From the NCBI GenBank assembly GCA_937862865.1, contig CALMFJ010000059.1, forward strand, positions 1 through 33,653: 33,653 bases of DNA. Direction: 5' to 3'. Position numbers and translations under genes: made by a program. The notes under the pieces are model-generated. The model searched no databases. It worked only from the letters and a program-made list of their open reading frames with translations, and was not told where the DNA came from. This document shows, piece after piece, positions 1 through 7,904 of the stretch; the stretch's first letter is position 1, and every line of letters starts with the position of its first letter. The DNA is from an uncultured Pseudomonadota bacterium. GTDB lineage: Bacteria; Desulfobacterota; Syntrophorhabdia; Syntrophorhabdales; Syntrophorhabdaceae.

Positions 1-76
1 CGGACGGACCGCATCCGATCAGTGAAAAACCTGCAAAAAAAGCGATAGCTATCATTAATGCAACGAGCTTCTTCAT
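1..76 (-). CDS. Lipoprotein, N-terminal fragment
   Basis: The gene runs off the left edge and only its first 25 codons are visible. They encode a lysine start (MKKL), a hydrophobic stretch and the lipobox LIGC, so the product is a predicted lipoprotein with the acylated Cys at residue 22. A strong ribosome site (GGAGGTG) lies seven bases before the ATG at 74-76. The function cannot be read from what is present. Confidence 0.75.
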   Translation of the reverse strand, partial: MKKLVALMIAIAFFAGFSLIGCGPS

Positions 77-149
77 CTATTTTCACCTCCTTTCGTATTA
101 ATCTTTGCCTATATTGAATACATATATACCATCAATACTAATATGTAAA

Positions 150-1073
150 TTAAAATCTTTCAATAATTACTTCTTCCTTGATGGTATTTATGTCATTTTT
201 TGTGCAAACGGCGTCTGATACGCCTGCTGCCGTTGCGGTTCCGCAGGCGACCCCGGTCCTGAGCGATTCCGCAAAAGAATGGCCCTGCGTCATCGCAAAG
301 ATAAAACCTCCCAGAAGCGAATCTCCGGGACCCGTTGAATTTCGCACATTTACCCGGGGCGGCTTCGCGTAATAACTTCCTTCCTTTGAAAAACCGACGG
401 CCCCCCTCGCGCCCAGGGACACAATAATATATTCGACATTATCCTGGACAGGCTTAACAACCTCCTTGATCTCTTGCGGCCGAGCGGCCTTCGACCCTGT
501 CAGCCGGTTGAGCTCGAATAAGTTCGGCTTGATCATGTAGGGGCCCTGCGCGACGCCCAATATCAGGGCCTCGCGGTCGGAATCAAAGAACACCTTTATA
601 TTTCGCTGTTTTAAGCTTCCGATAAGTCCTGCGAAAAAGTCCTGCTTCATGCCTGAAGGGATATTCCCGCATATGGCCACCGAACTTCCATCAGGTATTG
701 CGTCCACTTTTGCACGCAATGAATCGATTTCGGACTGGTCGGGAACGGGCTGCGGGGTATGCAGCAATGTTTGCATCTTCTTTTTTCGCTGGAATATGGT
801 CAGGCTCGACCGGGTCTCATCCTTGATCCGGGTAAAATCCGCTTCGATGCCTTCAGCGGCGAGAAGGTCAGTCATTTCCAATCCGGCATATCCCCCTGCA
901 AAACCAAGTGATATACTTTTGCCGCCCAGCTCACGAATAACCCGCGCGACATCGACACCCTTGCCCGCGGGCCTTTTCTGATCTTCGGTGATATAATTGA
1001 TGTCGTCATACACCAGTTCTTCAAAACAGATGACCCTGTCAAGCATCGGATCTAAAGTGACCGTGTATATCAT
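150..1073 (-). CDS. PfkB-family sugar (phosphofructo)kinase
   Basis: A cytoplasmic ribokinase/PfkB-fold kinase that should phosphorylate a sugar phosphate, most likely fructose 1- or 6-phosphate. The N-terminus MIYTVTLDPMLD is typical of the FruK/LacC/PfkB branch. The glycine-rich substrate segment AGKGVDVARVIRELGG lies near residue 40, and the C-terminal ATP/anion-hole signature NSTGPGDSLLGGF near 245 carries the catalytic Asp. The length of 307 residues is normal. The frame extends three codons to a TTG at 1080-1082; the ATG was preferred because the family starts MIYTVTLNP. No clear Shine-Dalgarno is visible. A TACAAT box on the minus strand (1088-1093) may be its own -10. It follows hisS by about 60 bases on the same strand. 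Exact substrate is not decided by sequence. Confidence 0.88.
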   Translation of the reverse strand: MIYTVTLDPMLDRVICFEELVYDDINYITEDQKRPAGKGVDVARVIRELGGKSISLGFAGGYAGLEMTDLLAAEGIEADFTRIKDETRSSLTIFQRKKKMQTLLHTPQPVPDQSEIDSLRAKVDAIPDGSSVAICGNIPSGMKQDFFAGLIGSLKQRNIKVFFDSDREALILGVAQGPYMIKPNLFELNRLTGSKAARPQEIKEVVKPVQDNVEYIIVSLGARGAVGFSKEGSYYAKPPRVNVRNSTGPGDSLLGGFIFAMTQGHSFAESLRTGVACGTATAAGVSDAVCTKNDINTIKEEVIIERF

Positions 1074-1132
1074 TGATTGCAAAAGTTATTGTATTACCTG
1101 GCGGAAAAAATCGCTACAAAAATTTTACTTTT

Positions 1133-2425
1133 TTATCCGTCACGGGTTGAGAGGGCCGGGGCCTGCCCGGACAGCCGCTTTTTCAGGGTATTGACGATCG
1201 TATCAGCGTCCAGCGGCAGCTCGTCCTGGGATTTGCCCGTCATGTCCCTCAATGTTATGGTCCCCCGGTCTATCTCGTCATCTCCGAGGATAAGGACAAA
1301 GCCGCACTTCAGGTTGTCCGCGTACCGCATCTGCGCCTTGAGCGATTTGGCCTCGTATGCGTAACGCAACGGGATGCCTTCGGTGAGGCATCTCTTGAGG
1401 AGCGTTGTCAGATAGTCCCGCGCCCGGTCCCCTATGCCCGCGAAAAAGCATTCCGTTCCCGGTTCAGCCTCTCCCGGAGGCAGAAGCATGGCGAGCCTTT
1501 CGACGCCGACGGCGAAACCGATGCCTGCCGTTGCGGGCCCTCCCATCTCCTCGACGAGGTTGTCATATCTGCCGCCCGCTATGAACGCCTTCTGGGCCCC
1601 GAGATCGTCCGACGTTATCTCGAAAACGGTCTTCGTGTAATAGTCGAGGCCCCGCACAAGGCGCTTGTTGACCTCGATATCGACGCCGAAGCCTGCTACA
1701 TATTGCCGGAACAGGTCGAAATGGTCTTTGCACTCCTCGCACAGAGAGTCGAAAAGGAGGGGCGAATCGGCTGTTACCCCGATACACTGCTGGTTCTTGC
1801 AGTCGAAGATGCGCAAGGGGTTTTTTTCGAGCCTCCTTAAGCAATCACCGCACAGTTCGTCTTTCCTCGTTTCAAAAAAATCAATGAGTATCCTGCGAAA
1901 AGACTCCCGGCACATCTTGCATCCGACGCTGTTGACCTCTATACGGTACCGGCGGATCTCGAGCTCATCGAGGAGCATCCTGACCAGGAGTATCAATTCG
2001 GCATCGACGAGGGGCTCCTTTACCCCGAACACCTCCACGTCGATCTGGTGGAATTGACGGTAGCGGCCCTTCTGCGGCCTCTCATGCCGGAACATGGGGC
2101 CTATCGTGCAGACCTTCGTCATCCTCTCCGTCGCATAAAGGCCTTCCTGCAGATACGACCTTACCATACCCGCCGTCGCTTCCGGTCTCATGGACAACGA
2201 GTCCCCGCCGGCATCCATGAATGTGAACATCTCCTTTTCAACGATGTCCGTCGTGTCGCCGATGCTCCGCACAAAGAGCTCTGTTTTCTCGAGGATGGGA
2301 AGCTCGATCTCCCGGAACCCAAAACGAGCACTGTATTTCCGGAATGCCTGCTCTATCCTTTTGAATTTCCCGAGCTCCTCGCCAAAGATATCGCGAAAGC
2401 CGCGAAGCGTTCTGATCTTTTCCAT
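1133..2425 (-). CDS. hisS: Histidyl-tRNA synthetase
   Basis: This enzyme charges tRNA-His with histidine. The 430 residues contain the class II motifs in order: motif 1 around FREIELPILEKTELF, motif 2 MFRHERPQKGRYRQFHQ near residue 112, the HisRS-specific LVRGLDYYTKTVFEI near 258 and AGGRYDNLVEEMGG near 284, then a C-terminal anticodon-binding domain. The start ATG has GGAG five bases upstream. A Cys-rich stretch in the insertion domain (CKMC, CGDC, CKNQQC, CEEC, about residues 169-232) suggests a structural metal site, as in several bacterial HisRS. Length and motifs are complete, so it should be functional. Confidence 0.97.
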   Translation of the reverse strand: MEKIRTLRGFRDIFGEELGKFKRIEQAFRKYSARFGFREIELPILEKTELFVRSIGDTTDIVEKEMFTFMDAGGDSLSMRPEATAGMVRSYLQEGLYATERMTKVCTIGPMFRHERPQKGRYRQFHQIDVEVFGVKEPLVDAELILLVRMLLDELEIRRYRIEVNSVGCKMCRESFRRILIDFFETRKDELCGDCLRRLEKNPLRIFDCKNQQCIGVTADSPLLFDSLCEECKDHFDLFRQYVAGFGVDIEVNKRLVRGLDYYTKTVFEITSDDLGAQKAFIAGGRYDNLVEEMGGPATAGIGFAVGVERLAMLLPPGEAEPGTECFFAGIGDRARDYLTTLLKRCLTEGIPLRYAYEAKSLKAQMRYADNLKCGFVLILGDDEIDRGTITLRDMTGKSQDELPLDADTIVNTLKKRLSGQAPALSTRDG

Positions 2426-2545
2426 TATTGCTCCAGCGCCGGGTATTCCGACTTCATTTAGGTATCATAAAACAAAGAACAAATGAAAGGGAATTTTCTG
2501 TTCCGCAGACCGCCGCGGACGCGTACCGTCACTGAAGGCCGATCA

Positions 2546-3592
2546 TCAGAACAAACGGATGATCTTCCCCTGTGCCTGGTCCAGGAGTTTTTTCTTGAGG
2601 CCCTCGTCGGGCGGGTCCGATGCCTCTAATTCCTCGCTGCCGTACACGTCTCCGCCAAGGATAATAAGCGCCTCCACGGCGGCCTGATTAAGGTGCGCCA
2701 TGGAGGCCCCGTCCAGCCATTCTTTCTTGAGCATTCCGAGATGCTCGAGGACCGTGAAGACAAATCCTGTCATGCACAGGAACGAGGAACATGATTCGAC
2801 GGGCTCGCCTCCCACGCGGTAGACGGAACACCGGCCGTCTTCGAGAAAACAGCAGGGCCGCGCGGCATCGTCGATCCACATAAGCGACAGGTAACGGCGA
2901 CCTTTGGGTATATCGCGGGCAAGGTCCGCGCCAAGTGCATGCCCTTTCCGGCGGGGGAAGACGATAGAGGCCGTGCCGTCATATTTCATAATGTCGTGCG
3001 GCGAAAAAAGACTGTCCGTACCTTCGGTCCCGGCCACGGGAAAAGCCCCCAGGAGGTCCTTTTCGTTCAGTCCTTTTTCCCTGAAATACTCCCGAAGGGC
3101 ATTGAGCTTCCAGGCGCCTATCGTAACCCCGTGAAGGAACATCCTGTCCTTGAAATGACAGCAGTAAGCGGGACATGACGCAACGGGGCATGACGGTTTG
3201 TCAAACACGCCCTCAAACGCTTCGTTGAGGATACCGGCCGCCCGGGTGATGGCATCGATGCGCGCATAATTGGGATCTATGGCGATCGCCTTCCCTAACT
3301 CTTCCCCGGCCAGATCGTCCCTGCCGAGCGCGGCGAGGAACTGCGAGCGCTCGTAATAATACTCCGGTATGCCCGGGGCCGCCTTGATTGCACGCGATAC
3401 GGCCCCAACGGCCCCCGCGCTGTCCCCGGCCATTTCCAGGGCCCGCGCGAGCCCGCGCCAGGCGTACGGGGTATCGCCGACATCGATGGCCTTCTGGAGG
3501 AGCACGATGCCTTCCTCGAGATCGCCCTCGTCGATCAGGCGCTCGCCCATGCTGTGCAGGTATTTTTCGGCAAGCTTCTCAGGGTCCGTCAC
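2546..3592 (-). CDS. TPR protein with YkgJ-like Cys-rich metal-binding domain
   Basis: The N-terminal 120 residues form about three tetratricopeptide repeats (for example GDLEEGIVLLQKAIDVGD). The remainder is Cys-rich: a CPVASCPAYCCHF cluster near residue 145, then ARPCCFLEDGRCSVY and SCSSFLC near 250-280. This pattern matches the YkgJ/UPF0153 family, which is thought to bind zinc or iron through CxxCxxCC-type motifs. The role is unknown; a TPR fusion suggests a protein-protein adaptor. The GTG at 3590-3592 has GGGAG six bases upstream and was chosen; an in-frame ATG lies nine codons earlier at 3617-3619 without a ribosome site. It is divergent from the transporter at 3699. Confidence 0.82.
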   Translation of the reverse strand: MTDPEKLAEKYLHSMGERLIDEGDLEEGIVLLQKAIDVGDTPYAWRGLARALEMAGDSAGAVGAVSRAIKAAPGIPEYYYERSQFLAALGRDDLAGEELGKAIAIDPNYARIDAITRAAGILNEAFEGVFDKPSCPVASCPAYCCHFKDRMFLHGVTIGAWKLNALREYFREKGLNEKDLLGAFPVAGTEGTDSLFSPHDIMKYDGTASIVFPRRKGHALGADLARDIPKGRRYLSLMWIDDAARPCCFLEDGRCSVYRVGGEPVESCSSFLCMTGFVFTVLEHLGMLKKEWLDGASMAHLNQAAVEALIILGGDVYGSEELEASDPPDEGLKKKLLDQAQGKIIRLF

Positions 3593-3661
3593 ATCGTTCT
3601 CCCGGCCACATCGTAACATGCTTTGCGTGCGAGCGCCAGCACCGGCGCGGGGGGAAATGTA

Positions 3662-3690
3662 TTGAAAATCGGGGCCCGCTCATTTAGAAT
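3662..3690 (+). promoter_or_regulatory. Sigma-70 promoter of the DHA2 transporter
   Basis: TTGAAA (3662-3667), a 17-base spacer and TAGAAT (3685-3690). Each box matches the consensus at five of six positions. The ATG follows only eight bases after the -10 box, so the transcript would have a leader of at most two bases. Confidence 0.6.
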
Positions 3691-3698
3691 GACTTCGT

Positions 3699-5114
3699 AT
3701 GCCATCCCGACCGGCGCCGCTCGTTTTCCGCTGGATCGTCATAACGGTCGCCTTCGGCGCATTCATGTCGAAGCTTGACAGCTATATTGTCAACATCTCG
3801 CTTCCCACGATTGCCGAGCGTTTTCACGTGACATCCGTGGAAGTTTCCTGGGTTATCCTCGTATACCTCCTGGTATCGACGAGCACGCTCCTTCTTTTCG
3901 GAAAACTGGGCGACCGCTTCGGGCTCAGACGGGTGTTCTTTTGCGGCTACCTGCTCTTCACCGTGGGCTCATTCCTGTGCGGCGCCGCCATGTCCCTTGG
4001 AATGCTGATAGCCTCCCGCTTCGTACAGGGCCTCGGGTGTGCGATGATACTGGCCATAGCCTTCGCCGTGATACCGCGGTTCCTTCCGCCTGAAAAGACC
4101 GGCTGGGCCTTCGGCATCGCGTCGACGGGGGCCGCCCTGGGGATAGCGATCGGGGCGCCCGCCGGCGGCATTATCACCGGTTACTTATCCTGGCGGTGGG
4201 TATTTCTGGTCAATGTCCCGTTCGGGATATTCGCCATGTATGCGGTAAACAGGTACATACCCGATGAGGACACGGCCCGTTTGAAGACCCTCGGAAAAGC
4301 CGGGTTCGACATACTCGGAGCGGCTTTGAGCTTCGGCGGCCTCTCATTTTTCATATACGCCCTCAGCACGGGCTGGGACTCTGGATGGGCCTCTGCCCGG
4401 ATACTCGGGTCTTTCGGCGCCGCCTTTGTGCTTTTGGCCACATTTTTCGTGCGCGAGGCAAAATGTGCGGAGCCCCTCCTCGAGCTCAGCCTCTTCCGGA
4501 GCTTCCATTTCAGCGCGGCGGTGACGTCCACCCTGTTCGCGTACATGCTCCTCGCGGGAAATTCTTTCCTTCTCCCCTTTTATCTCGAGATAGGCAAAAA
4601 GCTGCCGACACAGACCGTCGGCCTTGTCATTATGATCTACTCCGTGATCTACATGGCGATAGGCCCGTACGCCGGCCGTATATCCGACAGGGTCCGTCCC
4701 AGCATGCTGTGTGCCTTTGCCATGCTGTCTGCCGGGGCATGCTCCTTCGTCTTCGCCTTCACCCTTGATATGCCGGGCCTGGTGCCCGTCGTTGTCTTTC
4801 TCATATGGATCGCCTTTTCCTTCGGCTTTTTTATCTCGCCGAACAACAACCAGGTCATGCGGCTCGCTCCCGCCAACAAGCAGGGAAGCGCCTCCGGGGT
4901 GTTCAACACGATCAACAGCCTCGGGCTCGCCCTCGGCGTGTGCCTTTTCGAAGCCCTCATGTCGCGCACGGCAGCCGGCCCGGGCCTGCGGACCTTCCCG
5001 TCGGCAGGCATGGCCGGATACCGCAACGCCTACATTTTCGGCGGCATAGTCTGTATAGTGGCCCTCTTCTTCTCGTTACTGATCGGATGGAATAATAAAA
5101 AAGAGAGGCTATAG
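3699..5114 (+). CDS. MFS drug/solute exporter, DHA2 (EmrB/QacA) type
   Basis: An inner-membrane proton-coupled exporter. The 471 residues give about 14 hydrophobic segments, the number expected for the DHA2 branch. TM1 carries LDSYIVNISLPTIAERF (motif D1), the TM2-3 loop carries GKLGDRFGLRR (motif A), and the TM4-5 region carries the antiporter motif with a GxxxGPxxGG-like IGAPAGGII, followed by WRWVFLVNVP. The substrate cannot be inferred. It stands alone, divergent from the TPR/YkgJ gene and convergent with the QueF-like gene. No Shine-Dalgarno precedes the ATG; see the promoter entry for the leaderless prediction. Confidence 0.92.
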   Translation: MPSRPAPLVFRWIVITVAFGAFMSKLDSYIVNISLPTIAERFHVTSVEVSWVILVYLLVSTSTLLLFGKLGDRFGLRRVFFCGYLLFTVGSFLCGAAMSLGMLIASRFVQGLGCAMILAIAFAVIPRFLPPEKTGWAFGIASTGAALGIAIGAPAGGIITGYLSWRWVFLVNVPFGIFAMYAVNRYIPDEDTARLKTLGKAGFDILGAALSFGGLSFFIYALSTGWDSGWASARILGSFGAAFVLLATFFVREAKCAEPLLELSLFRSFHFSAAVTSTLFAYMLLAGNSFLLPFYLEIGKKLPTQTVGLVIMIYSVIYMAIGPYAGRISDRVRPSMLCAFAMLSAGACSFVFAFTLDMPGLVPVVVFLIWIAFSFGFFISPNNNQVMRLAPANKQGSASGVFNTINSLGLALGVCLFEALMSRTAAGPGLRTFPSAGMAGYRNAYIFGGIVCIVALFFSLLIGWNNKKERL

Positions 5115-5124
5115 CCCATTTTCA

Positions 5125-5562
5125 TTACATCGTTACACTCCACCCGTCCTCTATCCCTACCCAATCCTTATATTTTTCTTCACCGCCGCGCGCGCCCCAG
5201 TCGGAGTCTATCGTCAGTTTTGAGCTGATGCCGCCGCGCGGGTGGCATATCATGACGATGCGCACGCGGTCCGGTTCGTACACTTCCATGAGGTGATCGT
5301 ATATGATGTTGATGAGCCGTTCGTACGAGACGATGATGTTCCGCAGCTGGAACATGTACTGCTTCAGTGATTTCAGCTCGATGATCTTCTTCTTCGGATA
5401 GAAGGTCAGGTACACGACGCCGAAGTCGGGCTGTTCGCTCACGCCGAGGAATGTGAACTCCGGTATTTTTATCTTGATCTCGTAGGCTTCCTTTGACGGG
5501 TTGGGGATCGATTTGAGGATCGACCTGTCGATGTCCTTGTATGTTTTCACGTTGGGTCCCAT
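5125..5562 (-). CDS. QueF-fold protein lacking the catalytic cysteine
   Basis: The 145 residues belong to the QueF/T-fold family: the substrate-binding signature ELKSLKQYMFQLRN (62-75), the PEFT-QPDF core (34-47) and HPRGGI (107-112) are all present. Classical QueF reduces the nitrile preQ0 to preQ1 with NADPH through a Cys that forms a thioimide. In the Bacillus enzyme this Cys sits in an EFT-x-L-C-P context; here the matching residue is Gly40 (EFTFLGV), and one residue of the following loop is missing. The catalytic Asp is kept (D46). The His of the usual His-Glu pair is Tyr80, while Glu81 is kept. Normal nitrile reduction is therefore unlikely. The start chosen has AAGGAGAG upstream; the longer frame to 5646 overlaps thyX. 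It lies 17 bases behind thyX in the same operon. A cysteine-free relative with a different reaction is inferred. Confidence 0.88.
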   Translation of the reverse strand: MGPNVKTYKDIDRSILKSIPNPSKEAYEIKIKIPEFTFLGVSEQPDFGVVYLTFYPKKKIIELKSLKQYMFQLRNIIVSYERLINIIYDHLMEVYEPDRVRIVMICHPRGGISSKLTIDSDWGARGGEEKYKDWVGIEDGWSVTM

Positions 5563-5579
5563 ATGATCTCTCCTTGAAT

Positions 5580-6305
5580 TCACAGCGTGCGGAACTGCTG
5601 CCGGACCTCGTCCGCGCTGCCGCACGAATATGCCCCTTCGGGGCATGGGCCGTTAAGGCATGACGGCCCGGCGTCGCCAAAGATCGCGGGGGCGGCTTTT
5701 TTCGCGAGCCTGAGCATCTCGACGGCCATTGCGCGTATCTCCCACTGCGCCCGGCGGCAGCATCGCTGGGAAAAAAAATGGAGGAGTTCCCTCCCGTTCA
5801 TGGTCACGATGATCTTCGTCTCAGCCGCGTTAGGGAGGACAAACCGCGCGTCTTCAAACGCCGCTTCACCCTCGATGCCGCGGTCCTTCAGGGCGTCTAT
5901 CAACCTGTTATAAAACTCCTGGATGCCCTCCATGAAAAACTCGAACTGCTCCTTGAGGGAGGGGTCCGCCGATATCGACGGCGGGATTATGTACCCGAAA
6001 CCGTCCGTCATGCTCACATACCTCTGGGACTGCTGGCTGTACGAAGCAAGCCGGTGACGCACAAGCTGGTGGGAGCAGGCCCGCGATATTCCTTCTATCG
6101 CGAAGGTGAAAGAGGCGTGCTCTATCGGGCTTAGGTGCCCCGAGTCGACCAGCTTCCCTATGAAAGGCTCCTGGTCCTTTGACGCCACCGTCTCCTTGAT
6201 CACACTGACATCGGATGCGCTGTAGCACAATTTCGCCGCCGCGGCCACCGTCTGTTCCGGGTCCGGCGTACATGCAAGCAGGACAACATTCAACTTCGAC
6301 TCCAC
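5580..6305 (-). CDS. thyX: Flavin-dependent thymidylate synthase
   Basis: ThyX makes dTMP from dUMP using methylene-tetrahydrofolate and FAD, and replaces ThyA in many anaerobes. The diagnostic motif RHRLASYSQQSQR is at residues 83-95, followed by the expected C-terminal nucleotide-binding part (ALPNAAETKI-like VLPNAAET, REL-HFFSQRCCRRAQWEIR). The C-terminal tail has a Cys cluster (SCLNGPCPEGAYSCG), seen in many anaerobic ThyX proteins. The start is GTG at 6303-6305 with AAAGGAGG five bases upstream. It heads a tight pair with the QueF-fold gene. Confidence 0.96.
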   Translation of the reverse strand: MESKLNVVLLACTPDPEQTVAAAAKLCYSASDVSVIKETVASKDQEPFIGKLVDSGHLSPIEHASFTFAIEGISRACSHQLVRHRLASYSQQSQRYVSMTDGFGYIIPPSISADPSLKEQFEFFMEGIQEFYNRLIDALKDRGIEGEAAFEDARFVLPNAAETKIIVTMNGRELLHFFSQRCCRRAQWEIRAMAVEMLRLAKKAAPAIFGDAGPSCLNGPCPEGAYSCGSADEVRQQFRTL

Positions 6306-6321
6306 GTGTGCCTCCTTTACC

Positions 6322-6693
6322 TCAGACGTCTATTCCCTGTTTCCGGAGCAGTTCCGTCTTCTTCTTCGAACATTCCTCGCACCGGAATTCCGGCTTCGGG
6401 TCGCGGGTCCTGTCGTACCCTTCCGCCCTGACGATCCGGTAGCCGCGCGCCTCTCTGCCGCAATCGACGCACACGACAACGTCTTTTACCTCCCACTGGA
6501 CCGCCAGCAGCCGGGACGTGAAGATGAACCTGTCGACCCAGAAAAATATGAGGCCGCCGATGAGGTTCGCTATGGTCGTCGCGACGAACTCCCCCGCATT
6601 CGCCAGCCAGTACAACACCACCGCGAGGATAGGCGTCGACAACTGCCACCGCACAAGATAAAGCCCGTACCGCTTGAGGTTAACCTTCCCCAT
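6322..6693 (-). CDS. Small GtrA-like membrane protein with C-terminal zinc ribbon
   Basis: The 123 residues split into two parts. Residues 10-60 form two membrane segments ending in ANLIGGLIFFWVDRFIFTS, which resembles the last helices of GtrA-type flippase-like proteins. Residues 72-123 are soluble and carry CVDC (75-78) and CEEC (105-108), a likely zinc ribbon. The start has AAGGAGG a few bases upstream; the frame is open further to 6750 without a ribosome site. It is just upstream of thyX on the same strand (16-base gap) and may be its operon leader gene. The role is unknown; half-size GtrA plus a metal-binding tail is unusual. Confidence 0.8.
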   Translation of the reverse strand: MGKVNLKRYGLYLVRWQLSTPILAVVLYWLANAGEFVATTIANLIGGLIFFWVDRFIFTSRLLAVQWEVKDVVVCVDCGREARGYRIVRAEGYDRTRDPKPEFRCEECSKKKTELLRKQGIDV

Positions 6694-6791
6694 TGCCCCT
6701 CCTTGATCCCCGTGCCTCGGAAAATTTTGTCTCCACTCTACTTGCTTCAACCGTTATTTGTCAACCAAAATAACGGCATGGTTAACTGTTT

Positions 6792-7376
6792 CTATCCGGC
6801 ACGCCGGGGCGCTGTACACCAGACAGCGTAGCGCCAGGCGTAGCGGGACACCGTGCACGCAAACCCGGCTTCCGCGAGCCTTGCCGACAGGACGCCCGGC
6901 GCGAAGAAATGTGCCGGCTCTCCGAGCGCTCTTTCTGCCCGGGCGATGAAGCGGCCCAACGCCTTTTCGGGGTCTATCTCGAACACAACAAGCACACCGC
7001 CCGGCTTTAAGACCCGTCTCATCTCTTCTGCCGCCCTGTCGGGATCATCGCAATGATGGAAGGCGTCCCCGATCATGACCGCTTCGAAAAAGTGTCCCGG
7101 GAAAGGCATCGACTCGGCCACGCCGACCGTCCTCACCGCAAACGCCGGGGCATGCCTGAGCATGCCGTGCGCGGGATCGAGAAGGACGAACGTGAGATCT
7201 TTGCGTTGCGCATACAGGAACGCAGACAATATCCCCGTTCCGCCCCCGGCGTCGAGGACGTGCCCCCCTCTTTCCATCCGCCGCGACAGCGAAGCAAGGT
7301 CGTTTCTAAATCTTTGCGGATATACGAGCGACGCGAACCTCTTGAAAACCGGCCCGAGATGATCGAAGGGTATCAT
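6792..7376 (-). CDS. Class I SAM-dependent methyltransferase
   Basis: A Rossmann-fold methyltransferase of the UbiE/Methyltransf_11 type. Motif I is VLDAGGGTGILSAFL near residue 40, an acidic strand-2 end (VLLDPAHGML) follows, then DAFHHCDDPDRAAEEMRRV and the LKPGGVLVVFEIDP motif near 130. Length is 194 residues, short for UbiE. The substrate is unknown. No obvious Shine-Dalgarno precedes the ATG; it lies 46 bases behind the MoaE-like gene and may be translated from the same message. Confidence 0.88.
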   Translation of the reverse strand: MIPFDHLGPVFKRFASLVYPQRFRNDLASLSRRMERGGHVLDAGGGTGILSAFLYAQRKDLTFVLLDPAHGMLRHAPAFAVRTVGVAESMPFPGHFFEAVMIGDAFHHCDDPDRAAEEMRRVLKPGGVLVVFEIDPEKALGRFIARAERALGEPAHFFAPGVLSARLAEAGFACTVSRYAWRYAVWCTAPRRAG

Positions 7377-7422
7377 GGGCTAACGCGCGACAGCGGCATC
7401 GACTGTCCTGAAAGGGCCGCGC

Positions 7423-7776
7423 CTACGGAAGGACCTCCTCCTCACGGACCACCTCCCCCTTTATCCTTCCGAGAAGATGCTGGAGCACCGGCAATACGTC
7501 CGTTCTGAAACGGCCCGCGACGAGCACGTACATGATATCGTCCCCTATCTTCAGGTCCCCCTCGTTTATCCAGGCCCTGACGCCGACTATCCCTTCACGG
7601 CCCCTGGCCTCGTCGATCACGGCGTCAAGGATATTCCTGTCATAGGACAGGCGCATGCCCTTCACCTGCCCGCCCTCTTTTGAGCTCGCCCGGACGATCC
7701 CGTTGTGGACGAGCATCATGCCGAGCATCTCGGGGTCCACAGATCTCTTTATCTCCTCGATCCATTTCTCAACCAT
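7423..7776 (-). CDS. Divergent MoaE-like protein
   Basis: MoaE is the large subunit of molybdopterin synthase. The 117-residue product keeps the family outline: HNGIVRASSKEGGQVKGMRLSYD (18-46), GDLKIGDDIMYVLVAGRFR (73-91) and a final LLGRIKGEVVREEEV. One of the two lysines used in E. coli MoaE is kept (K106), but the second, normally in an IWKKE-like context, is replaced by acidic residues (E112-E113). The usual HR before the G-x-L-x-x-G turn is NE. Activity as a normal molybdopterin synthase is doubtful; a MoaE relative with another partner is possible. The start has GGGAGGTG four bases upstream. No moaD or other moa gene is nearby. Confidence 0.78.
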   Translation of the reverse strand: MVEKWIEEIKRSVDPEMLGMMLVHNGIVRASSKEGGQVKGMRLSYDRNILDAVIDEARGREGIVGVRAWINEGDLKIGDDIMYVLVAGRFRTDVLPVLQHLLGRIKGEVVREEEVLP

Positions 7777-7842
7777 GGGTCACCTCCCTATCCCGTTTCT
7801 ATCATTGATCACCCGGAAATGCAACCGCCCTGCCAGGCCCGG

Positions 7843-7873
7843 TTGTACGGACCGTGCCGGAATATGGTAGAAT
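7843..7873 (+). promoter_or_regulatory. Possible promoter of the Kef-type gene
   Basis: TTGTAC (7843-7848) and TAGAAT (7868-7873) with a long 19-base spacer. The -10 box is good and the -35 is weak. It would give a leader of about 25 bases containing GGAG before the ATG at 7905. Confidence 0.35.
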
Positions 7874-7904
7874 ACCACAGCAACGCGGTTGGAGCGATAA
7901 AGAC

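Noticed and set aside
5563-5646. Longer N-terminus for the QueF-fold protein
   Set aside because: The extra 28 codons overlap thyX and lack a ribosome site, while the chosen ATG has AAGGAG at the right distance.
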